Below, piece after piece: positions 1 to 11,289 of a DNA stretch of 64,000 bases. Under the pieces are notes generated by a model. It made no database searches. It saw only the letters and a program-made list of their open reading frames with translations, and was not told where the DNA came from. The number at the start of each line of letters is the position of its first letter. The stretch's first letter is position 1. The translations under genes and the position numbers were made by a program. The DNA comes from Pristionchus mayeri (Eukaryota > Nematoda > Chromadorea > Rhabditida > Neodiplogasteridae): assembly GCA_036245805.1 (NCBI GenBank), contig BTRK01000005.1, positions 7,192,001 through 7,256,000 on the forward strand. Direction: 5' to 3'.

Positions 1-96
1 ACTAATGATCTCACTAACGATGCAGGACCACGGAAATATAGAAACTTGAAATATATAATTTTCATTTAGATGTGAGAAGTGCAAGTTTACTCTTAC

Positions 97-2844
97 GTGT
101 CGTTCGTTAGGGTAGCATCTGCATCGATTTTCGTAAGTGGCGGGACGAGAGAGTAGAGCGCATCGCCGACTGATGGGCACCCAACGTATCCTGCATTGTA
201 ATATTTCAAATCATGAATGAAAACAGTACATACAAAATAACTTAATATCAGGGATTGTACTGTTATTATGGTAACCGAAAACGTAAATGTAAGCTTGCCT
301 GGTGTAGTGTATACAGCGCTCGAGTCCACGTTGGTCAGTTGCTTCTTGCCTTCGGCTGAAATTTGTGAGGCGTATTTAGATAAATTACTCATTTAGATGT
401 TCTATATATTTTTGAAATGATAAGCGATACAATGGTATCGATAAATAAGGATACTGCAGAAATAGTCACACTTTGTGCCCTGTCTTGAGAAGGATGACAC
501 GTGGGGTTTATGCCGCTATAAAATTATCAGGTTGGTCCATAAGTTCCTTTCTTTTTTCATGCACTAACATTCTGAACTGCTAAGGTAGTCACAATGAGCC
601 AATCAAATAATTGTTTTTGATGTTTATACGGACATGGGTACACACTATAGCGAAAACTATATTATGTTGATTCGATCAATTAGAATAGAGCATTTTAGTT
701 CGGAAGTAATCTTACCTGGTCGAGCAATCCGGCTTTTCAATCTATACCTATATATAAAGCGCAGTGTGTGTCCGTATGTCCGGATTGCGAAACAGTTGCG
801 AAACAGTTGCGAAACGATTACGAAATGGGGAGGGAGAGAGATCGCGCGTCAACAAGTTGCGAAATGAGTGGTTGCGAAACCTACTCCGCTAGGACGGGGA
901 CCCCGCCGAAGGCGGGGGGGCAGCCGGACTAGTAATATATAATCACTTACTATCGCTGTTGACGAGCACCCATCTTCCATCTGCCGGCTTGTCGAACATA
1001 ACCGTTGCGATGGGCGAATTAACAACGAACGCGGTGCGGGAAAGACCGACGGCGGATCTGATAAATACAACAATAAAGACCGACAACAATCTTGCTTCTA
1101 TTGCTTGGTCTGGTCTTGCTCTGGTCTAAAGACCGACAATACAGAACAATAAAGGCCGGATATAGACCGAAGAATAAAGACGAGCAAGACCGACGGCGGA
1201 TCTGATAAAATATAAGATAAAATTTCCCAATTATTTCAGAATATTCGTGTGAGACGAGCTCGAATATGATCAAAAATATATCGAGCGGCTTATTAGGTCG
1301 TGATTAAATTGTGCAATAACAAACAGCACCTCGCTGTGAACACGGGGCGGCAAGCATCGGCCGAATCGAAGCCAGCTGCGTAGATGGTAGGGAGGGAGTC
1401 GAGCTGTAAATTCATACATATTTACCATCCCAAACCAGTACTATCCTTAGCATCAAGCATCGGCATTGTGCATCATTGAGGAATGTTCGCAAACAATCAA
1501 TGCTTTCAACGTGGGATCTGGGAGCAATGCTTTCTTCGTAAGAAGTGACTCGCAGATACATTATCGTATTAAGCGCCGAAAGATGACTCATAATGATGTC
1601 ATTTCGGTCGAAGCCATCCCAAGTAGAGTTCGCAAATCGGGTCAACGTCTCTTCAGTTTCCACACTCTCTCGTCGATTGGCGAGAGAATGTGGAAACTGA
1701 AGAGACGGCGACCCGAATTGCGAACTCTAATCTTTTGCTCAATCTCGTTACCTGGCTGAATCCGAGGAAATTGTAGAATGACACGGTGCCGCTGGTAGAG
1801 AGGAGCGTGATGTTCCCGGTGGCCTCGGCCGAAAAGAAAGCCGAGAGAAAGTCATCGAGATAGTGCACTTCAGTCTCGAAGTTGGCTGTAATTATGAGCA
1901 TTATGAAATTCAACCAATTGGTGCTCAATTTGCCAGTTGCACCGGCACTGTTTGTATGCAGAAGACATGCTAATGATATCGTTATTATGCTAAATTGTGC
2001 CATTGTAATGCAAACAACGATCGCCGGCCGAATGCGCTCGTGTATGCAGTCAGAGGTATGTTCGCTCACCCGCCCCAACTTCCACAGCGTAGAAGACAAA
2101 CGAGGGATTGGGCGGACCGACATTCTTCAACTCATAGCTGCCGGCCTGAAATATGTGTGCGTTATTCGAAAATAATGATTCTCTCCCTTTGCATACGATC
2201 GATTGTTTATTGCAAATTCTGTTTTTCTGGGGGAAAAAATATGAAAACCTCTTACCGGAAGATCGAACCTTTCCACGGCCAAGTTCACTTCTGAGAGCAT
2301 TCTAAGGCTGAAATCAATTTTTTGAACAATTAGTTAATATTTAGTCTACTTAAAAGTTAATAAGTATTGCTTTTTTCGCACAATGACCCAGTATCATCTA
2401 CATTGATACTGGGTTATTGTGGGTGATTAATTGGCAAACAACTTGAAACGTGACTTGTAGTGAATCATACAATCGAATAACTCACGTGGCAACTTTATTG
2501 CCGGCGCCGTCGATGACGACGATCTGATCGGTTTTCGTGGGCGAGAAGATGCGGCAGCCGGCGGAGCAACGGAACGCCGCCTACAATGGGCAAGTTTGCA
2601 ATTAGAGTTCGTTATTCGGGCCGCCGTTTCTTCACGGACTGTCTTTTCTCGCACTCTGTATGAAATACAAACTATATTTGTAAACGATTGTTGAGTTATG
2701 ATTGAACCTGATCTAAACAATAATCATGCATCTCACCTTGTTTGTTCCCTGCAGGTCCACATTGTCCAAGACTTCCGACTTTGCGAACGAAACTCGCGCT
2801 TCAATAGCCACCGCGGAGAGAAGGAGGACGAGGAGGCGCCACAT
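97..2844 (-). CDS. LEC1: secreted VWA/C-type-lectin family protein, N-terminal part (gene continues beyond window start)
   Basis: Nine exons on the minus strand: 2737-2844, 2486-2580, 2256-2307, 2070-2145, 1752-1885, 1330-1403, 951-1057, 299-355 and 97-190. Together they give 797 nt of open frame, ending in the same codon phase as the equivalent junction in LEC3. The start is an ATG opening MWRLLVLLLSAVAIEARVSF, a clear signal peptide followed by the family motif KSEVLDNVDL. Conserved landmarks follow: FRCSAGCRIFSP, PSFVFYAVE, VNSPIATV and GYVGCPSV. The VWA and lectin parts would lie left of base 1. Intron 8 has a GC donor. Intron 5 holds a hairpin MITE and intron 2 a 43-bp perfect-stem hairpin. 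The domain before GYVGCPS is not one I can name. The protein is probably extracellular; its function is inferred only from family membership. Confidence 0.85.
1625..1728. mobile_element. Hairpin MITE (agagttcg family) in LEC1 intron 5
   Basis: The two ends are inverted copies of each other (agagttcgc at the left, gcgaactct at the right) and continue inward through cagtttccacactctctcg. The loop is very short. The element lies wholly within the intron between exons 5 and 6 of LEC1. Relatives sit at 36816-36945 and about 61401-61530. No target duplication is visible here. Confidence 0.7.
2379..2421. repeat. Short perfect hairpin in LEC1 intron 2
   Basis: Arms acccagtatca and tgatactgggt flank a seven-base loop, extended by cacaat/attgtg. 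It lies inside intron 2 of LEC1. It may be a solo mini-MITE; nothing suggests a terminator role in a eukaryote. Confidence 0.6.
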
Positions 2845-3640
2845 AGTTTCGAATATAAATCGAATTACAAGACTTCGGTTAAATACGACTTAATAATGTG
2901 TAATACAAGTAGACAGGCTCGAGTGTATGAATATGGTATACGAATGATGCAATTGTCAGATCCGTTCGCCCTTATAAGCATGTTTCGAGCAATATTTAAC
3001 GACTTCGGTTAACGACGACCCATGCGGAACACGCCCTTCTGGACATTTATGGCGTGCGAAAATTCTAGCCCTTGAGACTGGAAACGCCCATGATCGCATG
3101 TATTTTGCACGCATTATCTCGTAGGAACACATTTCACGCATTTTCCATTGTGCATCGAAAATGTTACATAATATAACACATGTTTCCGGTAACATAATAA
3201 AGCACATGTTTCCATCAATCCCGCCCTTCTCCGGAGGAAATAATGGGCGTGTCCAGATCATCAGTTAGAATTTTCGCACGCCATGCGCGTCGAAATGGTT
3301 TCGACGCGCATTTTCGGTAACAGGACTTGAATAATTGTTCGAAATATGTTTGTAAATGCGAGTGGGACCACAATTCGGAAAGATGTGGCACCTCGAAGAC
3401 GTATGCAGGTTCCAAGCTCAACGTCAAGCTCTCATGGAAAAAAAAACGAAAGCGAAGCATGTTGTACAGATCTACGATTTCTCAACATCACATCAACTGT
3501 CATTCCGACAATGGGTTTCGAAATTCGAGCTCTTTGCATTTGCTCGTCTCTAGCCGCTCGACCGGAGGAGAGAGTGCGGGAAATGAAGAGACGCTTTCAC
3601 GAATTTCGCAATGTTCGCCATTCAATGCATGTCAAGGAGT
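2845..3640 (-). promoter_or_regulatory. LEC1 5' flank
   Basis: This is the upstream side of LEC1 and no other gene was recognised in it. On the minus strand it holds an AGATAA word (plus strand 3114-3119). It also has two imperfect inverted arms (about 3046-3095 and 3240-3292) sharing ggcgtgcgaaaattcta, which resembles the AAAATT-GC-CACCA-GTCA stretch upstream of LEC3 and LEC4. A further imperfect inverted repeat of MITE type occupies about 3511-3616. The short open frames here overlap in several frames and carry no family signal. Confidence 0.35.
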
Positions 3641-6400
3641 TTTTATTGTGAATATAATGTATTTATTACACAGACACTAGTGGCAATTCGCTTGGCCCAA
3701 TTCCATTTTCTGCACATTGCTCGCACACGGATATCTGGTAGGGGAACTTTCAAGCTGAGCCACTCATTTGTTTTCCTGTCCAGTCTCGTGACTCCAGCCA
3801 TTTTTCTCATCATTGCACGCTGCGTTACGATTAGCCGTTTTCTCTCCTTCTTAGTTGAATTCCATAGTTCAGTAGATCCGTACAGAAAATTCGGTTCAAT
3901 ACACATTCTGAATACTTTGGTCTTAAGTGACATTCCGACTCCTCGGCTCGTCATGAAATCATAGAATTTGTTAAACGATTTCCAAGCACCGCCAATTCTC
4001 CTGTTCAACTCAAGCATTAAGTTCTGGTCGAATGATAGTCGCACTCCGAGGTATATAAAGGAATTCACGTATTTTAGGTTATTTCCGTCAACAGATTGGG
4101 GGACAGGTACATCGTTCGTCATCATTACAGTCTTGCTTTGATTTATCTCTAATCCAACTTTCTTACTTGATGCACATAGCTCCTCCAACATTCTTTCAAT
4201 CTCCTTGGGACAGTGCGATATTAATACAACATCGTCGGCGTATCATAGGTGGTTTAATCGCTCTCCGTCTATTTTGATACCGTATTGCTCCCAGCTCAGC
4301 TTTCGGAAAATCTCTTCAATGATCGCATTAAAAAGATGTGGGCTTAGAGGATCGCCTTGCCGCACTCCACGTCTGATATCTATTGGAACTTTGTCTCTCC
4401 CTATTCGAACGGATACACAACTTCTGCTATATATGAACCGTAGAGTATTGATTATTTGTGGATGAATGCCGTGGTTGAATAGTGCCTCCCAAACCTTGTG
4501 GAACTCGACTGAGTCAAAGGCCTTCTTGTAGTCAATGAATGAGAGATACACCGGGAAACGATATTCATCTGAGAGACTGATGAGTTCTGAGATTGCGTAT
4601 ACATGATCAATGGTAGAAAAATTTCTCCGGAATCCTGCTTGCTCTCTACTTTAATTTGCAGATAATTGGTTTTCTATTCGTGAATCGAGTACGGTGGCAA
4701 ATAATTTGTAGATGATGTTCAGTAATGAAATCGGACGGTAATTAGCGATATCCAAGGCATTTCATTTATTGAATATTAATGAAATAATCGCTTCCGGTAG
4801 ATCATCAGGGACACATTCGTCGTTTATCCACTTGTTGAATAAAACTCTCAATGGACGAGTTAGAACCTCAATTCCGCATTTCAGATATTCAGATTTGATT
4901 CTATCCGGTCCCGCTGCCTTGTCATTTTTCAGCTTCTCGATTCCTCGTTTAACTTCACTATCCATTATGGGCAAAAAGCGATCATTGCATCGGAAAGTAC
5001 ACCGTCGTGGCCGCATCGATTGGGAAAATAGCTTATTGTAGAAAGCTTGAGCGATACTGTTGATTTCATCCTTGGAACTCGCGACAGTTCCGTCATTTTT
5101 CTCCAATTGGTTTATTTGAGTTCGGCCAATCTGAGATGTTTGCAGGGCTCTTCTAGTACTTTTCCCATAATAGACGGCTTTACGCACAGTCTCCAGATGT
5201 CCTCGATAGAGATCCTCCTTTATTGACATTCTAAGAGCCTTCCCTGTCAAGGAAAAATTGATTCTGTTGAGGGGATTGGGATCGGCCATTCTCAGTCGTC
5301 TCCTTTCTGCAAATAAACTTCGGGTTTCTACAGAAAATTGTTCTTTAGGCGGTATTGGAATCATTGATGATTGAGCAGTTGTTAATAGAGTTCGCTGAAT
5401 GTTTTTGTAAGTATCGAGCTCCTTGGTTGGTATTGTGTGGATGGTTGATACAAATTGCGCTTTCGACATTTCTAGGGGTCTCGGAGCTTTACGTCGATGA
5501 TGGCGTATTCTTGTCTTAAAGCGGAACTTGGCCATTAACAATCGGTGATCAGTGCTCAGGTCGAAGCTCCCCACAATCGACACATCCAACACGTTCGAGA
5601 GGGCTCTTGAAAGGATGTAATCGATCTGATTCTTCGAGTTCATATTAGGGGGCATCCATGTCCACTTTCTACTGTCTCTTTTCTGGAATCGAGTATTCAG
5701 GAGGTGTAACTTGTGTTCAGCGCAAAATTCGAGTAACAATTGGCCTCTGTCGTTTCTCGTACCGAGTCCGTGACGCCCAATGTAGTCCTCATCCTCAGAT
5801 AGCTTCGACCCGACCTTCGCATTAAAATCACCCAGCACAATCAACTGCCATTTTCCACACCCCGGGCGCAGATCACGACGTGTCGAATTAGCAATGACTG
5901 TACTGAGGTCATTCATTAACGTGAGGTATTCGTTATCAGGGTGAGCAGAAGTCGGCATATAAACATTAATAATGCGTATTCGGAGGAGAGGAAGGTCAAG
6001 GTAGGATAGACGCTCGCTGACTGAGTGGAATATGGAGTTAGAAGCCCAATGACTGGCTACTAGGAATCCAGTCCCGTAAGCGGAACGGGTACCGAAGCCC
6101 ACTAGGAGGTGATTGGAAGCTCCTAGGGTTAGAGAGGTCAAGCCCGACCGTCTCGTTTCCTGTAGGCCAATAACGTCAAAGGGGATCGTACTCACAGCCT
6201 CCTCCAACTCAGCAACGCGGTCGTCCTTCTTGAGAGTGCGCACGTTGACAGTCCCGACTCGAAGAGTGACTTGCATCCGGACGGACAGGCTACCACCGAC
6301 GGTTGTCCAGGCGACGTCGGGGGACTCCCACTCGATTGCGGACAGAGAGGGGAGTGAAGACCGACCGCCTCTCAGCCGCGCACGAATGGAGAATCAGACA
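3600..6400 (-). mobile_element. RTE-like non-LTR retrotransposon (LINE), nearly complete
   Basis: This is a minus-strand element coding for an apurinic endonuclease and a reverse transcriptase in one frame. It starts about 50 bp beyond the LEC2 stop codon, so it appears to have landed in the LEC2 3' UTR. The exact ends are uncertain because no clean target duplication was found. LINEs of this kind move by target-primed reverse transcription. The coding frame is described in the separate pseudogene entry. Confidence 0.8.
3643..6276 (-). pseudogene. RTE-like endonuclease/reverse transcriptase ORF with three in-frame stops
   Basis: One reading frame of 878 codons runs from 6276 to 3643 but is cut by three stop codons in the same frame: TGA at 4759-4761, TAA near 4650 and TGA near 4243-4245. 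The endonuclease part opens GTVNVRTLKKDDRVAELEEA and holds GLQETRR and GDFNAKVG, then SDHRL near residue 240. The reverse transcriptase part shows AAGPDRIKSEY, YRPISLLN, SFIDYKKAFDSV, GVRQGDPLSP and YADDVV, the last directly after a stop that replaces a probable Arg codon. The C terminus has the usual RTE tail (IYLGVRLS, RRIGGAWKSFNKF). There is no frameshift. It is a recent but dead copy unless the stops are read through. Confidence 0.85.
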
Positions 6401-6450
6401 ATGATAACGGTTTATAACATCACGAGAACAAACACAATTAGGAAGTACTC

Positions 6451-9400
6451 TTAACAGTCCCTGTTTCCCACTTGGCACGGAGCGAACTGGCACGCGTACG
6501 GAAAGCCGGTGTTACAGTTGCCGGCGCCCCTCAAATTAGGCAATTATAATTTAAAATCTTGGAATTGTTTATTAATAAATACAATGTATTTATTTCAGTG
6601 CCTACATATCTCGAATGTGCATGTTGAACTATTTTCATTGTTTCAAATGTTTCTATAAAATATTTTTCTCTGTGGTTCGCACTGTCATGCCACATGTGTT
6701 GTGCTTTACGCGGAAAGTGAACGGAAAGTGAATGGTGCTAACAATAAGATGCATGAATACACTGCTCACCATGGTAAAGTCCGCTTAGTAGTATCCACGT
6801 AGGCACACTTGGCGATGGGCGCGGGGCTGGGCTCATTAACACCCCAGTTGGTGTACGGATCGGTAGACTGCATTCAATTGATATTGACATCTTTCATTGT
6901 ATTCATTTTTCAAACCAGTTTGGTCGGTTTTACATGCGATTTATCACCAAAAGCCATCACGAATAGCATGTATTAATCGCCGGACTTACCCCGTCTTCCC
7001 AATACCACTCGTCACTTTTCGACTTCTCGTACCCAATCCAGAAGTAGTCCGACTTTGTGCCCGACATTACTAAAATGCTAGGTGAATCGTTATGCTATTA
7101 GAGTGCAGATAGGATTAAAGGGGGTATTTGATTATTTATGTAACACTAACAGTTCTGAGAGAATGATGCCTCATGTGCAATGCTTACATCACCCATATAA
7201 ATTATTATGAAAAGATCGGAAGGAGTGGGATGGGACCAGATAAGGTAAAACCATACACTGCCCAAGGAAGGCTCCCTTCTGGTTGTCGTGAACGCTCACA
7301 AGGTCTCCGCCGAGATCGTAGCAGATTGTCTTCGCCGTCTTGTAAGGAGTGAGCTTCGAAGAGCCGGTATAGCATCCACCTTAACGAAGTAGTGACAGGA
7401 AGAAGAATGAGAAGAAGAAGTAGAAGGACAAATGGAAAGTATTCAGTATCCGTGATAGGGAGGACAATTTGTTTTGGACCAATGACGCCCAGTTCAAATG
7501 TTGCTTTAATGACATTCCTTCTTTATCCGCATGTGGCGGTTGCAAAAGACTGCCTAGGAAGGGAAATAAGGTGTTGCTTGGCAAGGTTCGATCAGACGCA
7601 CCGGCAGCTTTGACGATGGTGTCACCGCCTGCATATGCGGTCTTGGACGGCAAGCAGAAGCAGTTGGCTGAAAGGTATACACGCAATATATTAACAAAGG
7701 CTAAAAAGGTAAGATGCAGCCACGCCAAGCGATGTTACAGTCGTGAACGACTACACTAGGTGACGCAGTGTGATGAGGCTGCTAGGATTACGCAACCCTG
7801 CTGTCCAAAGTCCTTCTAGGGAACGTTACATTTCGCGACCGAAATCACTAAGCAATATATAGTGTAGCGCGAACACCAACCCTTGCAAAAGGACTGCAAC
7901 CCGGTCATGTAATCGTCGTTGGCGAAGTAGAAACCTTCTGAAGCGACGTTCTTCGAAAGAGGACTCTGTGTCTCTCCTTCCTTGAGGAAATCTGAAAAAG
8001 CGTTTAGATGACAAATAATAATATATTGATAGGATTAATAAGTTTAAATATTTATAGAACAAGCATTACACTATAGTATGAAATACCGTTCACTATTATG
8101 ACTCCAAGATATTCTTTGAACTGGTCCATTTTAGTCACGTCGTCATCGCTGAACAATTGTCTGAAATGTTATTAAAATCTGTGGCCTTCTCCCACTCCAA
8201 CTCTCTCTCTCTCTCTCTCCATCATGCGATCATCAAATTCGGAAACTTTTATACTTACATCTTTGTATCGGTCATATAGTAGATCACTTCACGGGCACTA
8301 GCTCTTTCCGGATTGCCTTCCTTCCCCGCTGCGAGCATTTGTCGAGCGGCGAAGAACCCGCTGCAATGATTGTCGATTCGATGAACGATTATTTGGTAAC
8401 ATGTCGTATTATCACCGTCGGATGGTAACCTACTGGCTGTTAACCAAAAAATGGACCCTTCCGTAGAAGTTTCACAGTAGGTTCCCAAAGTCTCAAAAAA
8501 TGATTATGTGAAAGTTCTACAGAAGGGTTCACTTGTTGGTTATCACCTTCCGACGCTGATCATCCTGCCTAGTGCCGATTATTGCTTCCATGATCTCTCT
8601 CCATTTCATTATTTTTTTGTTTAAATTTCATATTCGTGCTGTTTGCTCAATCATCACTGCGATCAACAAGAAAACACGGTTTATTTTTTTTATTTTTTAG
8701 TGACGGAGTATTTCTTGCACAATTCTAACCTCACAAAGTCCATGTTAGCAACTCCTTCCCTAATCGCTGCCTTGCTTCCGATTGTGTCATACTTGGTCAT
8801 ATTGAGGTTGTATAGCGTCTGAAATCACAGGATTGTAATTTAGGTTTAACTTAGTTAAACCGACCGTGGCCGTATCCGACATAGCAATAACTCCGACTCT
8901 CGAGTAGAATGTTGCATCTGTATCGGTGTTGAGAAAGTCGGTAATTCCGTCAGTTAGGAATGACACAGTCAAGCGACCTGCCTACATTAGCAAATGGTGT
9001 ACCCATTCAATGTCCATACAAAAGTATGTGTCAGTGAGTAGGCGATATAAAGAAGCATATCGGGAACAGGGGTGTGTAAACAGTTTCCCACACTCATCAT
9101 TTACCACGCTCTCTCGTCGGGAAGAGTGACGAGTGAACATGGGCAATGAGGAGTGCGGGACACTTTTTGCACACCCCTAATCGGGAAGTCTACATGACAA
9201 TATCTTAGAAATTCAAAGTTAATATTACTATTACGAATGATATGATTACATTAATACTTTAGTGGAAAATGATGTTCAACTCACTTTGCCCAACGCCTCC
9301 TCTCCCATGGCTTCCGAAGTGTCCAACACGACGACGATATCCACCCAGATCTCTTTAGGGTTCCATCCCACAGGCTGACCACCATTCGTCTCGCAGGGAC

Positions 9401-9727
9401 AGTACGAACCTGAAAAGTACTAGATTTTGAAAAATGATAACACTATATTTTCAATCCATACACTATGTCGGAACTATATCGGTCGAGATAGTGATTTAGA
9501 TGGGGAAAACGAAGGCTCGTTTCTCGAACTCAATTACATCTCGTCATCATGCTAACAATGTGAACTTCTATACACACTTATATGTGCACACACCGGAACA
9601 ATTGCTAAGTATTACTTGGACCAGAGGCACTTGAAGGTGCAACATTATCCAGAAGTGCCGATTGGAAGAATGCACCTCGGGCATGGATCGCGACAATGGA
9701 GAGAAGGATGATGCGACAGAGCCACAT
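6451..9727 (-). CDS. LEC2: short secreted VWA plus C-type lectin-like protein
   Basis: Twelve minus-strand exons: 9616-9727, 9285-9409, 8865-8981, 8730-8818, 8259-8360, 8087-8160, 7881-7991, 7602-7667, 7257-7379, 6990-7069, 6770-6867 and 6451-6529. They total 1176 nt, an intact 391-residue frame. Residues 1-17 are a signal peptide (MWLCRIILLSIVAIHA). The VWA domain covers about 38-243 with WVDIVVVLDTSEAMG at its MIDAS site, where the final Ser of DxSxS is Ala. The CTLD covers about 244-391, with GGCY, FWIGYEK, NEPSP in place of EPN, and the closing PYACQFAPCQVGNRDC. The long N-terminal region of LEC3 and LEC4 is absent: exon 1 joins LLDNV directly to the linker remnant SASGPS. Exon sizes match LEC3 exons 13-23 except for one codon. 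It is probably extracellular, perhaps in immunity or gut lumen recognition, as for nematode lectins generally; that role is inferred. Confidence 0.88.
8411..8565. mobile_element. MITE with ends atcaccgtcggatggtaac in LEC2 intron 4
   Basis: The inverted arms include accgtcggatggtaacctac / ggttatcaccttccgacg and internal ccttccgtagaag / ttctacagaagg. A second copy of the family lies at about 61908-62066. It sits entirely inside the intron between LEC2 exons 4 and 5. It is non-coding. Confidence 0.65.
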
Positions 9728-9874
9728 CTGATAATAATGCCATTACAAACACATTGCGATAGTCGAACACACGCTAAAGTTTCCGGAAAACAACGAAATG
9801 TCGATAGCATGCGTTGGTAAAATCTATGGTCAAATTCGAGAGATCGAGGTTGCGACAGAGCCACATCTGATAAT
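9712..9874 (-). repeat. 24-bp direct repeat duplicating the LEC2 start region
   Basis: The sequence tgcgacagagccacatctga followed by taat occurs at 9712-9735 and again at 9851-9874, 139 bp apart. On the minus strand both contain a splice-like TTATCAG directly followed by ATGTGGCTCTGTCGCA. The downstream copy (ATG 9727) leads into the signal peptide. The upstream copy (ATG 9866) opens a short frame without family similarity. The upstream copy may be a decoy start or a leftover of a duplication. Confidence 0.6.
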
Positions 9875-9984
9875 CGCAATCAAATGTTACTGGGAAATTA
9901 GAACCATGCTACGATGTCCTAATCAGGTGGCAAAGTAAAAACGAGAAAACAATCGATTAATAGACGCGACTCGTAGACTTTCGC

Positions 9985-10030
9985 TCTTCCTTATCTTCTC
10001 TTCGTTCACTAAGCACGCCTTATCTTCTTG
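9985..10030 (-). promoter_or_regulatory. Two GATA-type motifs upstream of LEC2
   Basis: On the minus strand AGATAAGGA lies at 9988-9996 and AGATAAGG at about 10018-10026, roughly 260-300 bp before the LEC2 ATG. The same nine-base word stands upstream of PSI-C, LEC3 and LEC4. In Caenorhabditis, WGATAA-type sites bind the intestinal GATA factor ELT-2; applying that here is inference. Confidence 0.45.
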
Positions 10031-10207
10031 TGGAGAATTGATGACGCCTATGAGACATCTGAATCACGGCTCAGAGATCATTGACATGGTGCGCAAATTT
10101 TGAGCTTATAAGAGAATAAGAGTGATCCTAAAGCATGACAAAAAATTACGAAAACACGAAACTTCATTTTACGAAAAGGGCCAGACTGAAACTCGCGATA
10201 GTTGATT

Positions 10208-11287
10208 AAGAGCCCGTTTGCATAAGAATCGGGCAGTTCTGGCAAGAACTGGCATCGGCCAAAAAAGTCGATCAGCCGAAACTCTGTCTTTGGTGTACTG
10301 ATGAGATGTGAAAATTTTATTGGAAAAGGACACTGTCAGAATTTGAACAAAGGAATTTCCAGAAATCCCTTTGTTCAAATCTTGACAAAGTGTCCATTTC
10401 TCACAATATTCTGCCAACTCATCGGTGCATCTGGAATGCTGATGACGACATATTCATGTTGCTCGAAAATTTGTCGTTGACCTCAGATGACACGACGTCG
10501 AAATCTACTTTTTCACATATCCCGATTCTGGATATCGCTAAATTTAAGCGAGAATAAGCACAATGGTCAAATTTCAATACGATCCATTTTTTCACGAAAT
10601 ATTAAAATATATTTGTTTAAATGAAATTTTTAGTGCGTGGAAAGTACTCCGTGAGACCTAGGCCAATATGACCGTCTTGACGAGAGAAATCTAGAATATG
10701 TATTGACAAATGAAGAAAAACATCGCGGTAAGATTTATATTGTCGTTTAGTGACTGATCTTGTGAAGAAACACAATGTTTTCATCGGCCCTCTCCTTGAC
10801 CTACCCACTCTCTCTGCCTCGTCACCCCTTATTATCTCCCTTCTCTGCGCCTCTGCGCTTTGCCAGCTCCTTTTCCTATTCACCTTTGTACAAGAATAGT
10901 CACTAAATGGCAGCATAAATCCTACCGCGATGTTTTTCTTCACTTTTCAATACAGATTTGGATTCCTCTCGTCATATTGGTCTAGGCCTCTCCGAGTACT
11001 TTTCATGGACTAAAAAGTTAATTTTAAAAAAAAATCGTGAAAAAGGATATAGCGTCTTGAAATTTGACCCCTGTATGTATTCTCGCTTAATTTTAGCGAT
11101 ATCCTGAATCAGAATACGTGCAAATGTCAACGTCGCGGCATCTGAGGTCAACGACAAATTTTAGAGCAAAATTAATATGCCTATCGTCATCAACATGCCA
11201 GAAAACTCCAAAATACAGAGTTTCGGCGAATCGACTTTTTTGGCCGATGTCAACAATTGTCCGAGTCTTACGCAAACGGGCTCTTAA
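10208..11287. mobile_element. Palindromic fold-back element (gcccgtttgc family), about 1.1 kb
   Basis: Left arm agagcccgtttgcataag and right arm acgcaaacgggctctt are inverted copies. They continue inward through catcggccaaaaaagtcga, cgccgaaactctgt, and further in gacctcaga/tctgaggtc next to a shared cgacaaattt. Relatives sit at about 14463-15431 and 43844-44857. There is no transposase frame, so it is non-autonomous. Confidence 0.75.
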
Positions 11288-11289
11288 AA

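Noticed and set aside
3327..3680. Overlapping plus-strand frames of about 100 codons as genes
   Set aside because: Three frames overlap in one MITE-like inverted repeat region with no family motif; chance frames are more likely.
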